Position numbers and translations under genes: made by a program
Assembly (NCBI RefSeq): GCF_002953715.1
Contig: NZ_CP025013.1
Coordinates: 744,001 to 808,000, forward strand
DNA length: 64,000 bases
Direction of reading: 5' to 3'
Origin: Rhizobium leguminosarum
Lineage (GTDB): Bacteria; Pseudomonadota; Alphaproteobacteria; Rhizobiales; Rhizobiaceae
The notes under the pieces: generated by a model
Database searches by the model: none
Told to the model about the DNA's origin: nothing
Seen by the model: only the letters and a program-made list of their open reading frames with translations
Shown: one piece after another, positions 45,473 through 53,839 of the stretch
Layout: every line of letters begins with the position of its first letter
Position numbering within the stretch: position 1 is the first letter of the stretch

Positions 45473-47509
45473 ATGTCGAACGATCCCCTCCTTCAGCCTT
45501 ACCAGCTCAAGCATTTGAAGCTGCGCAACCGTATCATCGTGACCTCCCACGAGCCGGCTTATCCGGAAGACGGCATGCCGAAGGAGAGGTATCGCGCCTA
45601 TACGGTGGAGCGGGCAAAAGGCGGCGTGGCCTTGACGATGACGGCCGGTTCGGCCGCGGTTTCGAGGGACAGCCCACCGGTCTTCAACAACCTGCTTGCT
45701 TACAAGGACGAGATCGTGCCCTGGATCAGGGAGATGACCGACGCCGTGCATGAAGAGGGAGCGGCGATCATGATCCAGCTCACCCATCTCGGCCGGCGCA
45801 CACGTTGGGACAAGGGCGACTGGCTGCCTGTGGTAGCCCCATCGCATCAGCGCGAGGCGTCCCACCGCGCCTTCCCGAAGAAGGTGGAAGATTGGGACAT
45901 CGAGCGCATCATCAAGGATTTCGCCGACGCTGCGGAACGCATGAAGGCGGGCGGCATGGACGGTGTCGAACTCGAGGCCTACGGCCATCTGATCGACCAG
46001 TTCACGTCGCCGCTTACCAACGAACTCGACGGTCCCTACGGCGGCTCGCTCGATAACCGTTTGCGCTTCTGTTTCGACGTCTTCAAGGCGATCCGGCACA
46101 GGGTGGGGAACGACTTCATTCTCGGTGTGCGCTATACCGCCGACGAATGTCTTCCGGGCGGTACCGGCAAGGCCGAAGGCTTGGAAATCTCCAAGCGCCT
46201 GAAGGAAAGCGGCCTCATCGATTACCTGAACGTCATTCGCGGCCACATCGATACCGACGCCGGTCTGACCGACGTGATCCCGATCCAGGGCATGGCGAAT
46301 TCACCGCATCTCGATTTCGCCGGCGAAATTCGCGCCGCAACCAACTTTCCGACCTTCCACGCGGCGAAAATCCCTGACGTCGCCACCGCGCGCCACGCGA
46401 TCGCCTCCGGCAAGGTCGATATGATCGGCATGACCCGCGCCCACATGACCGACCCGCATATCGTCCGCAAGATCATCGAAAAGCGGGAAGACGATATTCG
46501 TCCCTGCGTCGGCGCCAATTACTGTCTCGATCGCATCTACCAGGGCGGGGCCGCCTTCTGCATCCACAATGCCGCCACCGGCCGCGAACTGACCATGCCG
46601 CATATCGTGGAAAAAGCCGACGCCAAGAAAAAGGTCGTCATCGTCGGCGCCGGCCCGGCCGGTCTGGAAGCGGCGCGCGTCGCCGGAGAGCGCGGCCACC
46701 AGGTCGTCGTTTTCGAAGCGGCGAACAATCCCGGCGGTCAGATCCGGCTCACCGCTCAAAGCGAGCGCCGCAAGGAGATGATCAGCATCATCGACTGGCG
46801 CATGAGCCAGTGCGAGAAATACGACGTCACCTTCCACTTCAACACCTGGGCGGAAGCCGACACCATCGAGGCGGAGAATCCCGATGTCGTCATCATCGCG
46901 ACCGGCGGCCTGCCGCATACCGAGGTCCTTGCGAGCGGCAACGACCTGGTGGTCTCGTCATGGGATATCATCTCCGGCGACGTGAAGCCTGGAACCAACG
47001 TGCTGATCTTCGACGACGCCGGCGATCATGCCGGCCTGCAGGCGGCAGAGTTTCTCGCCAAGGCAGGCGCCAAGGTCGAGATCATGACACCGGACCGGTC
47101 CTTCGCGCCCGAGGTCATGGCCATGAATCTCGTGCCCTATATGCGGTCTCTCCAGAAGCATGACGTGACCTTCACCGTCACTTATCGTCTGGAAGCCGTC
47201 GAAAAGAGCGGCAACCAGCTCGTCGCCCATGTCGGCAGCGATTACGGCGGGATTGCCAGGCAGCACAGCTTCGACCAAATCGTCGTCAATCATGGGACCA
47301 TTCCGCTCGACGAGCTCTATTTCGAACTGAAACCCAGCTCGAGCAATCTCGGCGAAATGTCGCATGATCAGCTTCTTTCCGGAGAACCTCAGTCCGTCAT
47401 CCGCAATCCTGATGGCAAGTTCCAGCTGTTCCGGATCGGCGATGCGGTCGCCGCACGCAACACGCATGCCGCCGTCTATGACGGGCTGCGCATCGCGAAA
47501 GATATCTGA
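45473..47509 (+). CDS. stcD: NADH:flavin oxidoreductase-type amine demethylase, N-methylproline demethylase-like (StcD/DgcA family)
   Basis: The 678-residue protein has the three-part build of trimethylamine dehydrogenase. An N-terminal FMN barrel (residues 1-370; QLTHLGRRTRWDKGDW, DGVELEAYGHLIDQFTSPLTN) is followed by an iron-sulfur cysteine segment and then an FAD/NAD-like half (VIVGAGPAGLEAARVAGERG near 393). Length and motifs match StcD, the rhizobial N-methylproline demethylase, and DgcA of dimethylglycine catabolism. It should remove an N-methyl group as formaldehyde, passing electrons to the ETF encoded downstream. One cluster cysteine is replaced: Cys345, Ala348, Cys351 and Cys363 occupy the four positions. 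ATG 45473 gives the family length; the upstream frame overlaps the operator. Confidence 0.82.
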   Translation: MSNDPLLQPYQLKHLKLRNRIIVTSHEPAYPEDGMPKERYRAYTVERAKGGVALTMTAGSAAVSRDSPPVFNNLLAYKDEIVPWIREMTDAVHEEGAAIMIQLTHLGRRTRWDKGDWLPVVAPSHQREASHRAFPKKVEDWDIERIIKDFADAAERMKAGGMDGVELEAYGHLIDQFTSPLTNELDGPYGGSLDNRLRFCFDVFKAIRHRVGNDFILGVRYTADECLPGGTGKAEGLEISKRLKESGLIDYLNVIRGHIDTDAGLTDVIPIQGMANSPHLDFAGEIRAATNFPTFHAAKIPDVATARHAIASGKVDMIGMTRAHMTDPHIVRKIIEKREDDIRPCVGANYCLDRIYQGGAAFCIHNAATGRELTMPHIVEKADAKKKVVIVGAGPAGLEAARVAGERGHQVVVFEAANNPGGQIRLTAQSERRKEMISIIDWRMSQCEKYDVTFHFNTWAEADTIEAENPDVVIIATGGLPHTEVLASGNDLVVSSWDIISGDVKPGTNVLIFDDAGDHAGLQAAEFLAKAGAKVEIMTPDRSFAPEVMAMNLVPYMRSLQKHDVTFTVTYRLEAVEKSGNQLVAHVGSDYGGIARQHSFDQIVVNHGTIPLDELYFELKPSSSNLGEMSHDQLLSGEPQSVIRNPDGKFQLFRIGDAVAARNTHAAVYDGLRIAKDI

Positions 47510-47557
47510 TCGCGAGAGCGGGCCGCTTGCCGGCCGATCGTCTCGGGAGGTGATGAC

Positions 47558-48163
47558 ATGAGTTTACGCAATGAAAGCCTACAGACTTTCGTGGATGCGG
47601 CTTTCGTGGCTTTTGACCGGTTCGCCAAGGCTCCGGAAGCCCGCCGCTCGATCCGTCAGATTTTTGCAGCGCTGGAGCGCCCGGGAGCCGCGCGTGCAGG
47701 AGAGGGAAGCCGATTGCCCGTGTGCGCTCAGCTTGATGTAGCGCTCTCGATCGATACGTCCTATCCTTCGCTGCCGCGATTGATCGATGGGTTCAAAGGC
47801 ATCGAGCCAATGCTTGAATGGCGTCGGCGCACCAAGTATGACCACACGGCCAGCGACAATTTTGTCGATGGGCATGCCAATGCCATGATTATCGGCCCGG
47901 GAGGATTAGAGGAGCGGAGCGACCTGTGGATCGGCGTGACGTTGATGGCGCCTCAGGTGCGCTATCCCGACCACGTTCATGCGCCAGAGGAAGTCTACCT
48001 CGTACTGTCCGAGGGAGAGTTCCAGCAGGGGGAAGGGGACTGGTTTTCGCCTGGTATCGGCGGATCCTTTTACAATGTCCCCGACATCAAGCATGCCATG
48101 AGGTCGCTCGACACGCCGCTCTTCGCCTTCTGGGCATTACTTGCCGAACGGCCAGCAGTTTAG
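47558..48163 (+). CDS. DMSP-lyase-family cupin with intact metal ligands (DddQ-like)
   Basis: This 201-residue protein has a C-terminal cupin of the DMSP-lyase family. His141, Glu145 and Tyr147 in DHVHAPEEVYLVLS and His179 in DIKHAMRS reproduce the DddQ ligand pattern H-x3-E-x-Y ... H, including the 38-residue distance between the two histidines. DddQ enzymes bind a metal and split dimethylsulfoniopropionate into acrylate and dimethylsulfide. Here the gene follows a tertiary-amine demethylase and precedes etfBA, so the true substrate may be a betaine or sulfonium analogue carried by the linked importer. AGGTGATGAC before ATG 47558 gives a good start. DMSP lyase activity itself is not established. 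Confidence 0.75.
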   Translation: MSLRNESLQTFVDAAFVAFDRFAKAPEARRSIRQIFAALERPGAARAGEGSRLPVCAQLDVALSIDTSYPSLPRLIDGFKGIEPMLEWRRRTKYDHTASDNFVDGHANAMIIGPGGLEERSDLWIGVTLMAPQVRYPDHVHAPEEVYLVLSEGEFQQGEGDWFSPGIGGSFYNVPDIKHAMRSLDTPLFAFWALLAERPAV

Positions 48164-48182
48164 AAATAAAGGGGGGTTGCCC

Positions 48183-48932
48183 ATGAAGATACTCGTCCCA
48201 GTCAAACGGGTTGTCGACTACAACGTGAAGATCCGGGTGAAGCCGGATGGCACGGGTGTCGAGCTTGCCAATGTGAAGATGTCGATGAACCCGTTCGACG
48301 AGATCTCGGTGGAAGAGGCGCTGCGGCTGAAGGAAGCCGGCAAGGCCGAGGAAGTGGTGGTCGTCTCGATCGGTCCGGCCAAGGCCGAAGAGACGCTGCG
48401 CACCGCACTCGCCATGGGCGCCGACCGGGCGATCCTGGTCGAGACCGACGATCAAATCGAGCCGCTCACGGTTGCCAAGATCCTCAAGGCTGTCGCCGAT
48501 GCCGAACAGCCGGGACTGATCATCGTCGGCAAGCAGGCGATCGACGACGACAGCAACCAGACCGGCCAGATGCTGGCGGCGCTGCTTGGGATGCCCCAAG
48601 CGACCTTCGCCTCGAAGATCGAGATCGGTGATGGCAAGGCTCAGGTCACCCGCGAAGTCGATGGCGGCCTGCAGACGATCGAGATCAAGCTGCCGGCGGT
48701 CGTCACCACCGATCTGCGTCTGAACGAACCGCGCTATGCCTCGTTGCCGAATATCATGAAGGCGAAGAAGAAGCCGCTCGACAAGAAGAGCCCGGCCGAT
48801 TTCGGCATCTCCACCACGCCGCGCCTCAAAGTCTTGAAGACCGAGGAGCCGTCCGGCCGCAAGGCCGGCGTCAAGGTCAAGTCGGTCGCCGAACTCATCG
48901 ACAAGCTCAAAAACGAAGCCGGCGTGCTGTAA
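48183..48932 (+). CDS. etfB: Electron transfer flavoprotein beta subunit
   Basis: A 249-residue EtfB: MKILVPVKRVVDYNVKIRVK at the start, then NPFDEISVEEALRLKEAG, the AMP-binding region GKQAIDDDSNQTGQMLAALL, and VVTTDLRLNEPRYASLPNIMKAKKKP, the recognition-loop signature. With EtfA it accepts electrons from flavin dehydrogenases and delivers them to the ETF:quinone oxidoreductase in the membrane. A dedicated pair next to an StcD/DgcA-like demethylase matches dimethylglycine and sarcosine catabolic clusters, where ETF is the electron acceptor. ATG 48183 has GGGGGG ahead of it. Confidence 0.95.
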   Translation: MKILVPVKRVVDYNVKIRVKPDGTGVELANVKMSMNPFDEISVEEALRLKEAGKAEEVVVVSIGPAKAEETLRTALAMGADRAILVETDDQIEPLTVAKILKAVADAEQPGLIIVGKQAIDDDSNQTGQMLAALLGMPQATFASKIEIGDGKAQVTREVDGGLQTIEIKLPAVVTTDLRLNEPRYASLPNIMKAKKKPLDKKSPADFGISTTPRLKVLKTEEPSGRKAGVKVKSVAELIDKLKNEAGVL

Positions 48933-48957
48933 TCAGCTTGGAACAGGAGCCATCATC

Positions 48958-49887
48958 ATGACCATTCTTCTTCTGGCTGACCACGACAATGCAAGCCTGT
49001 CCGACCAGACCGCCAAGGCGCTGACGGCAGCAGCCAAGATCGGCGGCGATATCCATATTCTCGTTGCCGGCAAGGCTGCCAAGCCTGCTGCCGATGCCGC
49101 CGCCAAGCTTGCCGGCGTCTCCAAGGTGCTGCTGGCCGAAAGCGACGAACTCGCCAACAATCTGGCCGAGCCGCTGGCCGACCTGATCGTCTCGCTGGCG
49201 GGCAGCTACGACACGATCATCTCGGCTGCCACCTCGGTCGGCAAGAACGTGCTGCCGCGGGTGGCCGCTCTTCTCGATGTCGCCCAGGTCTCGGAGATCA
49301 TCGAGGTGATCTCGTCCGACACCTTCAAACGGCCGATCTATGCCGGCAATGCCATCCAGACGGTGCAGGCGAGCGATGCCAAAAAGGTGATCACCGTGCG
49401 CACCGCATCCTTCGCCTCCGCACCGGAGGGTGGTTCGGCGACCGTCGAAGCAATTCCGGCGGTTTCCGATCCGGGACTGTCGACCTTCGTCAGAGACGCT
49501 CTGTCGGCCTCCGACCGTCCGGAGCTGACGTCGGCGAAGATCATCATCTCCGGTGGCCGGGCGCTCGGCTCGGCGGAAAAGTTCAGGGAGGTCATCCTGC
49601 CGCTTGCCGACAAGCTCGGGGCTGCCGTCGGTGCATCCAGAGCCGCCGTCGATGCCGGCTATGCGCCGAACGACTGGCAGGTCGGCCAGACCGGCAAGGT
49701 GGTGGCGCCGCAGCTCTATATTGCCTGCGGCATTTCAGGCGCCATCCAGCATCTGGCCGGCATGAAGGATTCGAAGGTCATCGTCGCCATCAACAAGGAC
49801 GAGGAGGCGCCGATCTTCCAGGTCGCCGACTACGGATTGGTCGCCGATCTCTTCGACGCCCTGCCGGAATTGCAAAAGGCGCTCTAG
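48958..49887 (+). CDS. etfA: Electron transfer flavoprotein alpha subunit
   Basis: This 309-residue protein has the EtfA C-terminal FAD-binding domain: VVAPQLYIACGISGAIQHLA followed by GMKDSKVIVAINKDEEAPIF, and GGRALGSAEKF before it. The start, MTILLLADHDNASL, fits the family. It forms the heterodimer with EtfB, whose gene is 25 bases upstream. The pair probably serves the demethylase at 45473. The gene is followed after 15 bases by the degenerate cupin. Confidence 0.95.
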   Translation: MTILLLADHDNASLSDQTAKALTAAAKIGGDIHILVAGKAAKPAADAAAKLAGVSKVLLAESDELANNLAEPLADLIVSLAGSYDTIISAATSVGKNVLPRVAALLDVAQVSEIIEVISSDTFKRPIYAGNAIQTVQASDAKKVITVRTASFASAPEGGSATVEAIPAVSDPGLSTFVRDALSASDRPELTSAKIIISGGRALGSAEKFREVILPLADKLGAAVGASRAAVDAGYAPNDWQVGQTGKVVAPQLYIACGISGAIQHLAGMKDSKVIVAINKDEEAPIFQVADYGLVADLFDALPELQKAL

Positions 49888-49902
49888 CGGGGGAGACCGA
49901 AC

Positions 49903-50598
49903 GTGGCGCGCGTCGTGGGACGTCCAATCAAACCTGGTGCCGACCTTCTTCTGAACGATGACGAGAAGCCGGCATACATACGGCTGCACGACATCGGCAG
50001 GGAAAGACGTTCTCGGCCGTTGCAGGAATTCCTCAACGATGTCGGCGGGCTGATGTTGTCGGCGGAGGCTCCTGCCGTCGCCAGCTTCGTCGCGGGCAAG
50101 GTTCTCCAGAGACTGCTCAAGACCGGCAAGGTGCGCCCGGAGGGCGGGTCTCTTCCCGGCGCGCCGGAAGGGCTTGATGACGCCATCGGCCATCTTGCGA
50201 AATCGGGACGGAAATACGAAGCGATCGCCAGTCAGTTCCGTAGTCTCGCCGACAAGCTGCTCTGGAGACGCGGCCGCTCCGGTCCGTTTGCAAGCCTGAA
50301 TTTCGGCGATACGCATTCCCATGCGGTGGTGGTCGGACCCGGCGGCATGGAGGAGCGCGCCGATCTGAGGGTCGGCGTGATCTACATGGATCGCTATACA
50401 AGATTCCCTGATCATGTTCAGACCCAGCCCCGCGCCTTCATTCTGCTTTCGCCGGCCGAAATCCGCCTTGGCGATTCCGAGTGGTTCTCCGCCGGGGTCG
50501 GCACAGTCTTTGCGAACGACGCCGGGCAATCCTTCGCGATAAGATGCACGGCCCGGCCGCTGCTTGCGGTCTGGTGCCAGGTTGAGCCGGAGACCTGA
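49903..50598 (+). CDS. Degenerate DMSP-lyase-family cupin lacking all metal ligands
   Basis: The 231-residue protein aligns with the cupin at 47558 over its C-terminal half: AVVVGPGGMEERADLRVGVI against AMIIGPGGLEERSDLWIGVT, then FPDHV in both. At the four ligand positions it has Gln173, Arg177, Phe179 and Phe211 in place of His, Glu, Tyr and His, with identical spacing. It therefore cannot bind metal in the DddQ way and is probably a non-catalytic partner, regulator or binding protein. The N-terminal 100 residues are longer than in the intact copy. The start is GTG 49903 with GGGGGAG upstream. It is co-transcribed with etfA. Confidence 0.7.
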   Translation: MARVVGRPIKPGADLLLNDDEKPAYIRLHDIGRERRSRPLQEFLNDVGGLMLSAEAPAVASFVAGKVLQRLLKTGKVRPEGGSLPGAPEGLDDAIGHLAKSGRKYEAIASQFRSLADKLLWRRGRSGPFASLNFGDTHSHAVVVGPGGMEERADLRVGVIYMDRYTRFPDHVQTQPRAFILLSPAEIRLGDSEWFSAGVGTVFANDAGQSFAIRCTARPLLAVWCQVEPET

Positions 50599-50750
50599 TG
50601 GATCTTTGGCGACGATGAGCATGAGATGAACGAAAAGCGCGACGGCGAGAGCATAAAATCTCGGCTGTGACGCAGCAAAGCAGATCGGTGAGAAGCCGGT
50701 CCTTTCGAATATGTAGCATCAGAATTCAATTTAAGAGGAAGGATATCAAA

Positions 50751-51878
50751 ATGGACGTTCGCGCCGCCGTTGCCGTTCAGGCAGGAAAACCGCTCGAAGT
50801 GATGACCGTGCAGCTGGAGGGGCCGCGGGCTGGCGAAGTGCTGGTGGAGGTCAAGGCGACGGGCATTTGCCACACCGATGATTTCACCCTGTCGGGTGCC
50901 GATCCTGAAGGCCTCTTCCCTGCTATCCTCGGCCATGAGGGCGCCGGCATCGTCGTCGATGTCGGCCCCGGCGTCACCTCGGTGAAGAAGGGCGACCATG
51001 TCATTCCGCTCTACACCCCGGAATGCCGCGAGTGTTATTCCTGCCTTTCCCGCAAGACCAATCTCTGCACCTCGATTCGATCAACCCAAGGCCAGGGGCT
51101 GATGCCGGATGGAACGAGCCGCTTCTCGATCGGCAAGGACAAGATCCACCACTATATGGGGTGCTCGACTTTTTCGAACTTCACCGTGCTGCCGGAGATC
51201 GCCCTTGCCAAGGTCAACCCGGACGCGCCGTTCGACAAGATCTGCTACATCGGCTGCGGCGTCACCACCGGCATCGGCGCGGTCATCAACACTGCCAAGG
51301 TGGAGATCGGCGCCACGGCAATCGTCTTCGGTCTCGGCGGCATCGGTCTCAACGTGCTTCAGGGTCTGAAGCTTGCCGGTGCCGACATGATCATCGGCGT
51401 CGATATCAACCCTGATCGCAAGGCCTGGGGCGAAAAGTTCGGCATGACCCACTTCGTCAATCCGAAGGAGGTCGGTGACGACATCGTGCCTTACCTCGTC
51501 AATCTCACCAAACGCAACGGCGACCTGATCGGCGGCGCCGACTACACCTTCGACTGCACCGGCAACACCAAGGTGATGCGTCAGGCGCTGGAAGCCAGCC
51601 ACCGCGGCTGGGGCAAGTCGGTTATCATCGGCGTTGCCGGTGCCGGCCAGGAAATCTCCACCCGTCCGTTCCAGCTGGTCACCGGCCGCAACTGGATAGG
51701 CACCGCTTTCGGCGGCGCGCGCGGCCGCACCGATGTGCCAAAGATCGTCGAATGGTACATGCAGGGCAAGATCCAGATCGATCCGATGATCACCCACACC
51801 ATGCCGCTCGAAGACATCAACAAGGGCTTCGAGCTGATGCATTCGGGCAAAAGCATCCGCGGCGTGGTGGTGTACTGA
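50751..51878 (+). CDS. frmA: S-(hydroxymethyl)glutathione dehydrogenase (class III alcohol dehydrogenase)
   Basis: This 375-residue zinc enzyme oxidises S-hydroxymethylglutathione, the adduct of formaldehyde and glutathione, to S-formylglutathione. Features are the catalytic-zinc ligands ATGICHTDDFTLSGADPEG and GHEGAGIVVDVG, the structural-zinc cluster CRECYSCLSRKTNLC, IRSTQGQGLMPDGTSRF and the cofactor motif VFGLGGIGLNVLQGLKLAGA. Class III members are strongly conserved, so the call is safe. ATG 50751 follows AGAGGAAGGAT. The position after the demethylase-ETF block, and before fghA and gfa, shows a dedicated route for formaldehyde released by N-demethylation. Confidence 0.96.
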   Translation: MDVRAAVAVQAGKPLEVMTVQLEGPRAGEVLVEVKATGICHTDDFTLSGADPEGLFPAILGHEGAGIVVDVGPGVTSVKKGDHVIPLYTPECRECYSCLSRKTNLCTSIRSTQGQGLMPDGTSRFSIGKDKIHHYMGCSTFSNFTVLPEIALAKVNPDAPFDKICYIGCGVTTGIGAVINTAKVEIGATAIVFGLGGIGLNVLQGLKLAGADMIIGVDINPDRKAWGEKFGMTHFVNPKEVGDDIVPYLVNLTKRNGDLIGGADYTFDCTGNTKVMRQALEASHRGWGKSVIIGVAGAGQEISTRPFQLVTGRNWIGTAFGGARGRTDVPKIVEWYMQGKIQIDPMITHTMPLEDINKGFELMHSGKSIRGVVVY

Positions 51879-51881
51879 GCC

Positions 51882-52718
51882 ATGAAGACGATCTCGACCG
51901 AAAATTCTCACGGCGGCACCCAGGGCGTTTACGTCCATCGCTCGGATGTCTGCGACTGCGACATGACCTTTGCGGTATTCCTGCCGCCGCAGGCCAAAGC
52001 ACGGAAGCTGCCGGTTCTATGGTACCTTTCCGGTCTGACCTGCACCCATGCGAACGTCATGGACAAGGGAGAGTATCGGCGTCTTGCCGCAGAACTCGGT
52101 ATTGTCATTGTCTGCCCCGACACCAGTCCGCGGGGCGATGCCGTTCCGGACGAACCGGATAATTGGCAGTTTGGCAAGGGTGCCGGCTTCTACGTCGACG
52201 CCACCGAGCCGCCGTTCGCACAGAACTATCGGATGTACAGCTACATCGTCGATGAATTGCCGAAGCTTATCGCGGCCGAGTTTCCGGTCGACATGACGCG
52301 ACAGGGGATCTTCGGTCACTCGATGGGGGGACATGGCGCGATCACGATCGCGCTCAAGAACCCCGAACGCTTCGGCAGCTGCTCGGCCTTCGCGCCGATC
52401 AGCCATCCCTCGGTCTCCGGCTGGTCAAAGCCGGCATTCCAGAAATACCTTGGATCGGATGAAACGCGCTGGAGGGCATATGATGCCTGCTCGCTGATCG
52501 AAGACGGGCACCGGTTCCCGGAATTCCTCGTCGACCAAGGCACGGCGGATAGCTTCCTGGAGGATGGATTGCGCCCCGAAGAGCTCAGGCAAGCCTGCGA
52601 GACGGCCGGCATCAGCCTGCGGCTTCGCATGCAGGAAGGCTACGGCCACTCCTACTTCTTCATTTCGACATTCATGGAAGACCATCTGCGCTGGCACGCG
52701 CGGAGATTGGGAGACTGA
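51882..52718 (+). CDS. fghA: S-formylglutathione hydrolase
   Basis: This 278-residue serine hydrolase of the esterase D family has the nucleophile motif GHSMGGHGAITIALKN (about residue 147), the substrate-pocket segment LPVLWYLSGLTCTHANVMDKG and the C-terminal catalytic histidine in GYGHSYFFISTFMEDH. It hydrolyses S-formylglutathione to formate and glutathione, completing formaldehyde oxidation started by FrmA. It lies 3 bases after the frmA stop, so co-translation is likely. The formate could feed a formate dehydrogenase encoded elsewhere. Confidence 0.95.
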   Translation: MKTISTENSHGGTQGVYVHRSDVCDCDMTFAVFLPPQAKARKLPVLWYLSGLTCTHANVMDKGEYRRLAAELGIVIVCPDTSPRGDAVPDEPDNWQFGKGAGFYVDATEPPFAQNYRMYSYIVDELPKLIAAEFPVDMTRQGIFGHSMGGHGAITIALKNPERFGSCSAFAPISHPSVSGWSKPAFQKYLGSDETRWRAYDACSLIEDGHRFPEFLVDQGTADSFLEDGLRPEELRQACETAGISLRLRMQEGYGHSYFFISTFMEDHLRWHARRLGD

Positions 52719-52773
52719 TTGCAGAGCTTGGCCGGGCATATCGCAAACGGCCCAGAAGGGGAGGAGAAAACCC

Positions 52774-53346
52774 ATGACCAGCATAGCCATACATCCGGCA
52801 GTGGATTCAGGCTTTCGGGCGACTGACGCTGCTTTTGCAGGCGGGACGCTCGTCTGCAAGTGCGTAAGCAATCCCGTGAAGGTAAGGATCAAGGGCGATA
52901 TCGCCCACAATCACGCCTGCGGCTGCACGAAGTGCTGGAAGCCCGACGGTGCAGTCTTTTCGGTCGTGGCGGTCGCTCCGACCGAAAGCGTCGAAGTGCT
53001 GGAGAACGGCGATAAGCTCGCTGTCGTCGATTCCGCCGCCTTGATTCAGCGCAACGCCTGCAAGGAATGCGGCGTACATATGTATGGGCCGGTCGTGCGT
53101 GAACATCCGTTTCAGGGATTGTCGTTCGTCCATCCGGAACGCTTTCAGGAAAGCGGCTGGGCGAAGCCGGGCTTTGCGGCCTTTGTGTCGTCGATCATCG
53201 AAAGCGGCTTCGATCCCGCCAAGATGGACGCCGTCAGAGCGCAGTTGAGGACGTCAGGCCTCGAGCCTTACGATTGCCTAAACCCTGGCCTTATGGATTA
53301 CATGGCCACCTGGACCGCCAAGAAGAGCGGCGTCCTGGCCTCGTGA
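52774..53346 (+). CDS. gfa: Glutathione-dependent formaldehyde-activating enzyme (S-(hydroxymethyl)glutathione synthase)
   Basis: The 190-residue protein has the Gfa zinc-binding cysteines: LVCKCVSNPVKV, HACGCTKCWKPDGAVFSVVA and ACKECGVHMYGPV, as in the Paracoccus enzyme. It speeds condensation of formaldehyde with glutathione, the first step before FrmA and FghA. GGGGAGGAG before ATG 52774 gives strong initiation. It closes the operon that begins with the demethylase gene. The length matches full-length Gfa. Confidence 0.94.
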   Translation: MTSIAIHPAVDSGFRATDAAFAGGTLVCKCVSNPVKVRIKGDIAHNHACGCTKCWKPDGAVFSVVAVAPTESVEVLENGDKLAVVDSAALIQRNACKECGVHMYGPVVREHPFQGLSFVHPERFQESGWAKPGFAAFVSSIIESGFDPAKMDAVRAQLRTSGLEPYDCLNPGLMDYMATWTAKKSGVLAS

Positions 53347-53349
53347 GCG

Positions 53350-53475
53350 GCTAAAGCATTCCCAGCAAAAGTGCGCAGCGGTTTTGCGCCCGGGATTGCG
53401 TAAAAACAAAAGAGAGCATTTCCGTGACCTGAGAGAAAGCGGAAATGCTTGGGGAGCGCCGAACCGGCGCTCCCC
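53350..53475. repeat. Rhizobial palindromic intergenic repeat plus adjacent hairpin
   Basis: The block starting AAAGCATTCCCAGCAAAAGTG and continuing to TGCGTAAAAACAAA resembles a repeat scattered between genes in Rhizobium genomes (RIME-like). It is followed by a dyad AGCATTTCCG/CGGAAATGCT (53415-53424 and 53440-53449) and a very strong hairpin GGGGAGCGCC-GAACC-GGCGCTCCCC at 53451-53475, which can act as terminator for the gfa operon. The family name is from memory. No gene is seen between 53347 and 53839. Confidence 0.6.
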
Positions 53476-53749
53476 GACAAAACCGCCGCCACCGGAAATC
53501 GAGATAGTCCGTGATGGCCGCGCACCGGCTTGCCGGTGGCCAGGCTTCCGAAGCCTGATGATCAAGGTTGATGCGCACCGCATCAACCTCGGCCGCACAG
53601 AAGTTCTCACAGACCTGCCACGATAATCCGCTTGGGAACTCCGCGATGGCTGCCGCCGCGGAGCGCCTATCCTTGGACAGCACTTTGAAATGACGCCTGA
53701 CGCGCACCGGAGCGCTTTGCTCGCCATCATTGTGTATTTAAAAAATACC

Positions 53750-53774
53750 AATTGTGTACATCATGTACACAATT
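53750..53774. promoter_or_regulatory. GntR operator: perfect 12-bp inverted repeat
   Basis: AATTGTGTACAT (53750-53761) is followed by one C and its exact complement ATGTACACAATT (53763-53774). A weaker copy of the same half-sites (ATTGTGTATTT ... AATACCAAT) lies just upstream at about 53729-53753, and a -35-like TTGACT follows at 53777. The core fits FCD-type GntR operators. It should control the gntR-led operon. Confidence 0.7.
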
Positions 53775-53839
53775 ATTGACTCGCCTCGCGAGGCGTGCCA
53801 TCTTCACTGCGTAGAGCAACGAGCGGCCGGAGAGCGACG

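Noticed and set aside
53783..53794. Perfect 12-bp palindrome GCCTCGCGAGGC near the gntR promoter
   Set aside because: Short GC palindromes are common in GC-rich DNA; the AT-rich 25-bp palindrome just upstream is the better operator.
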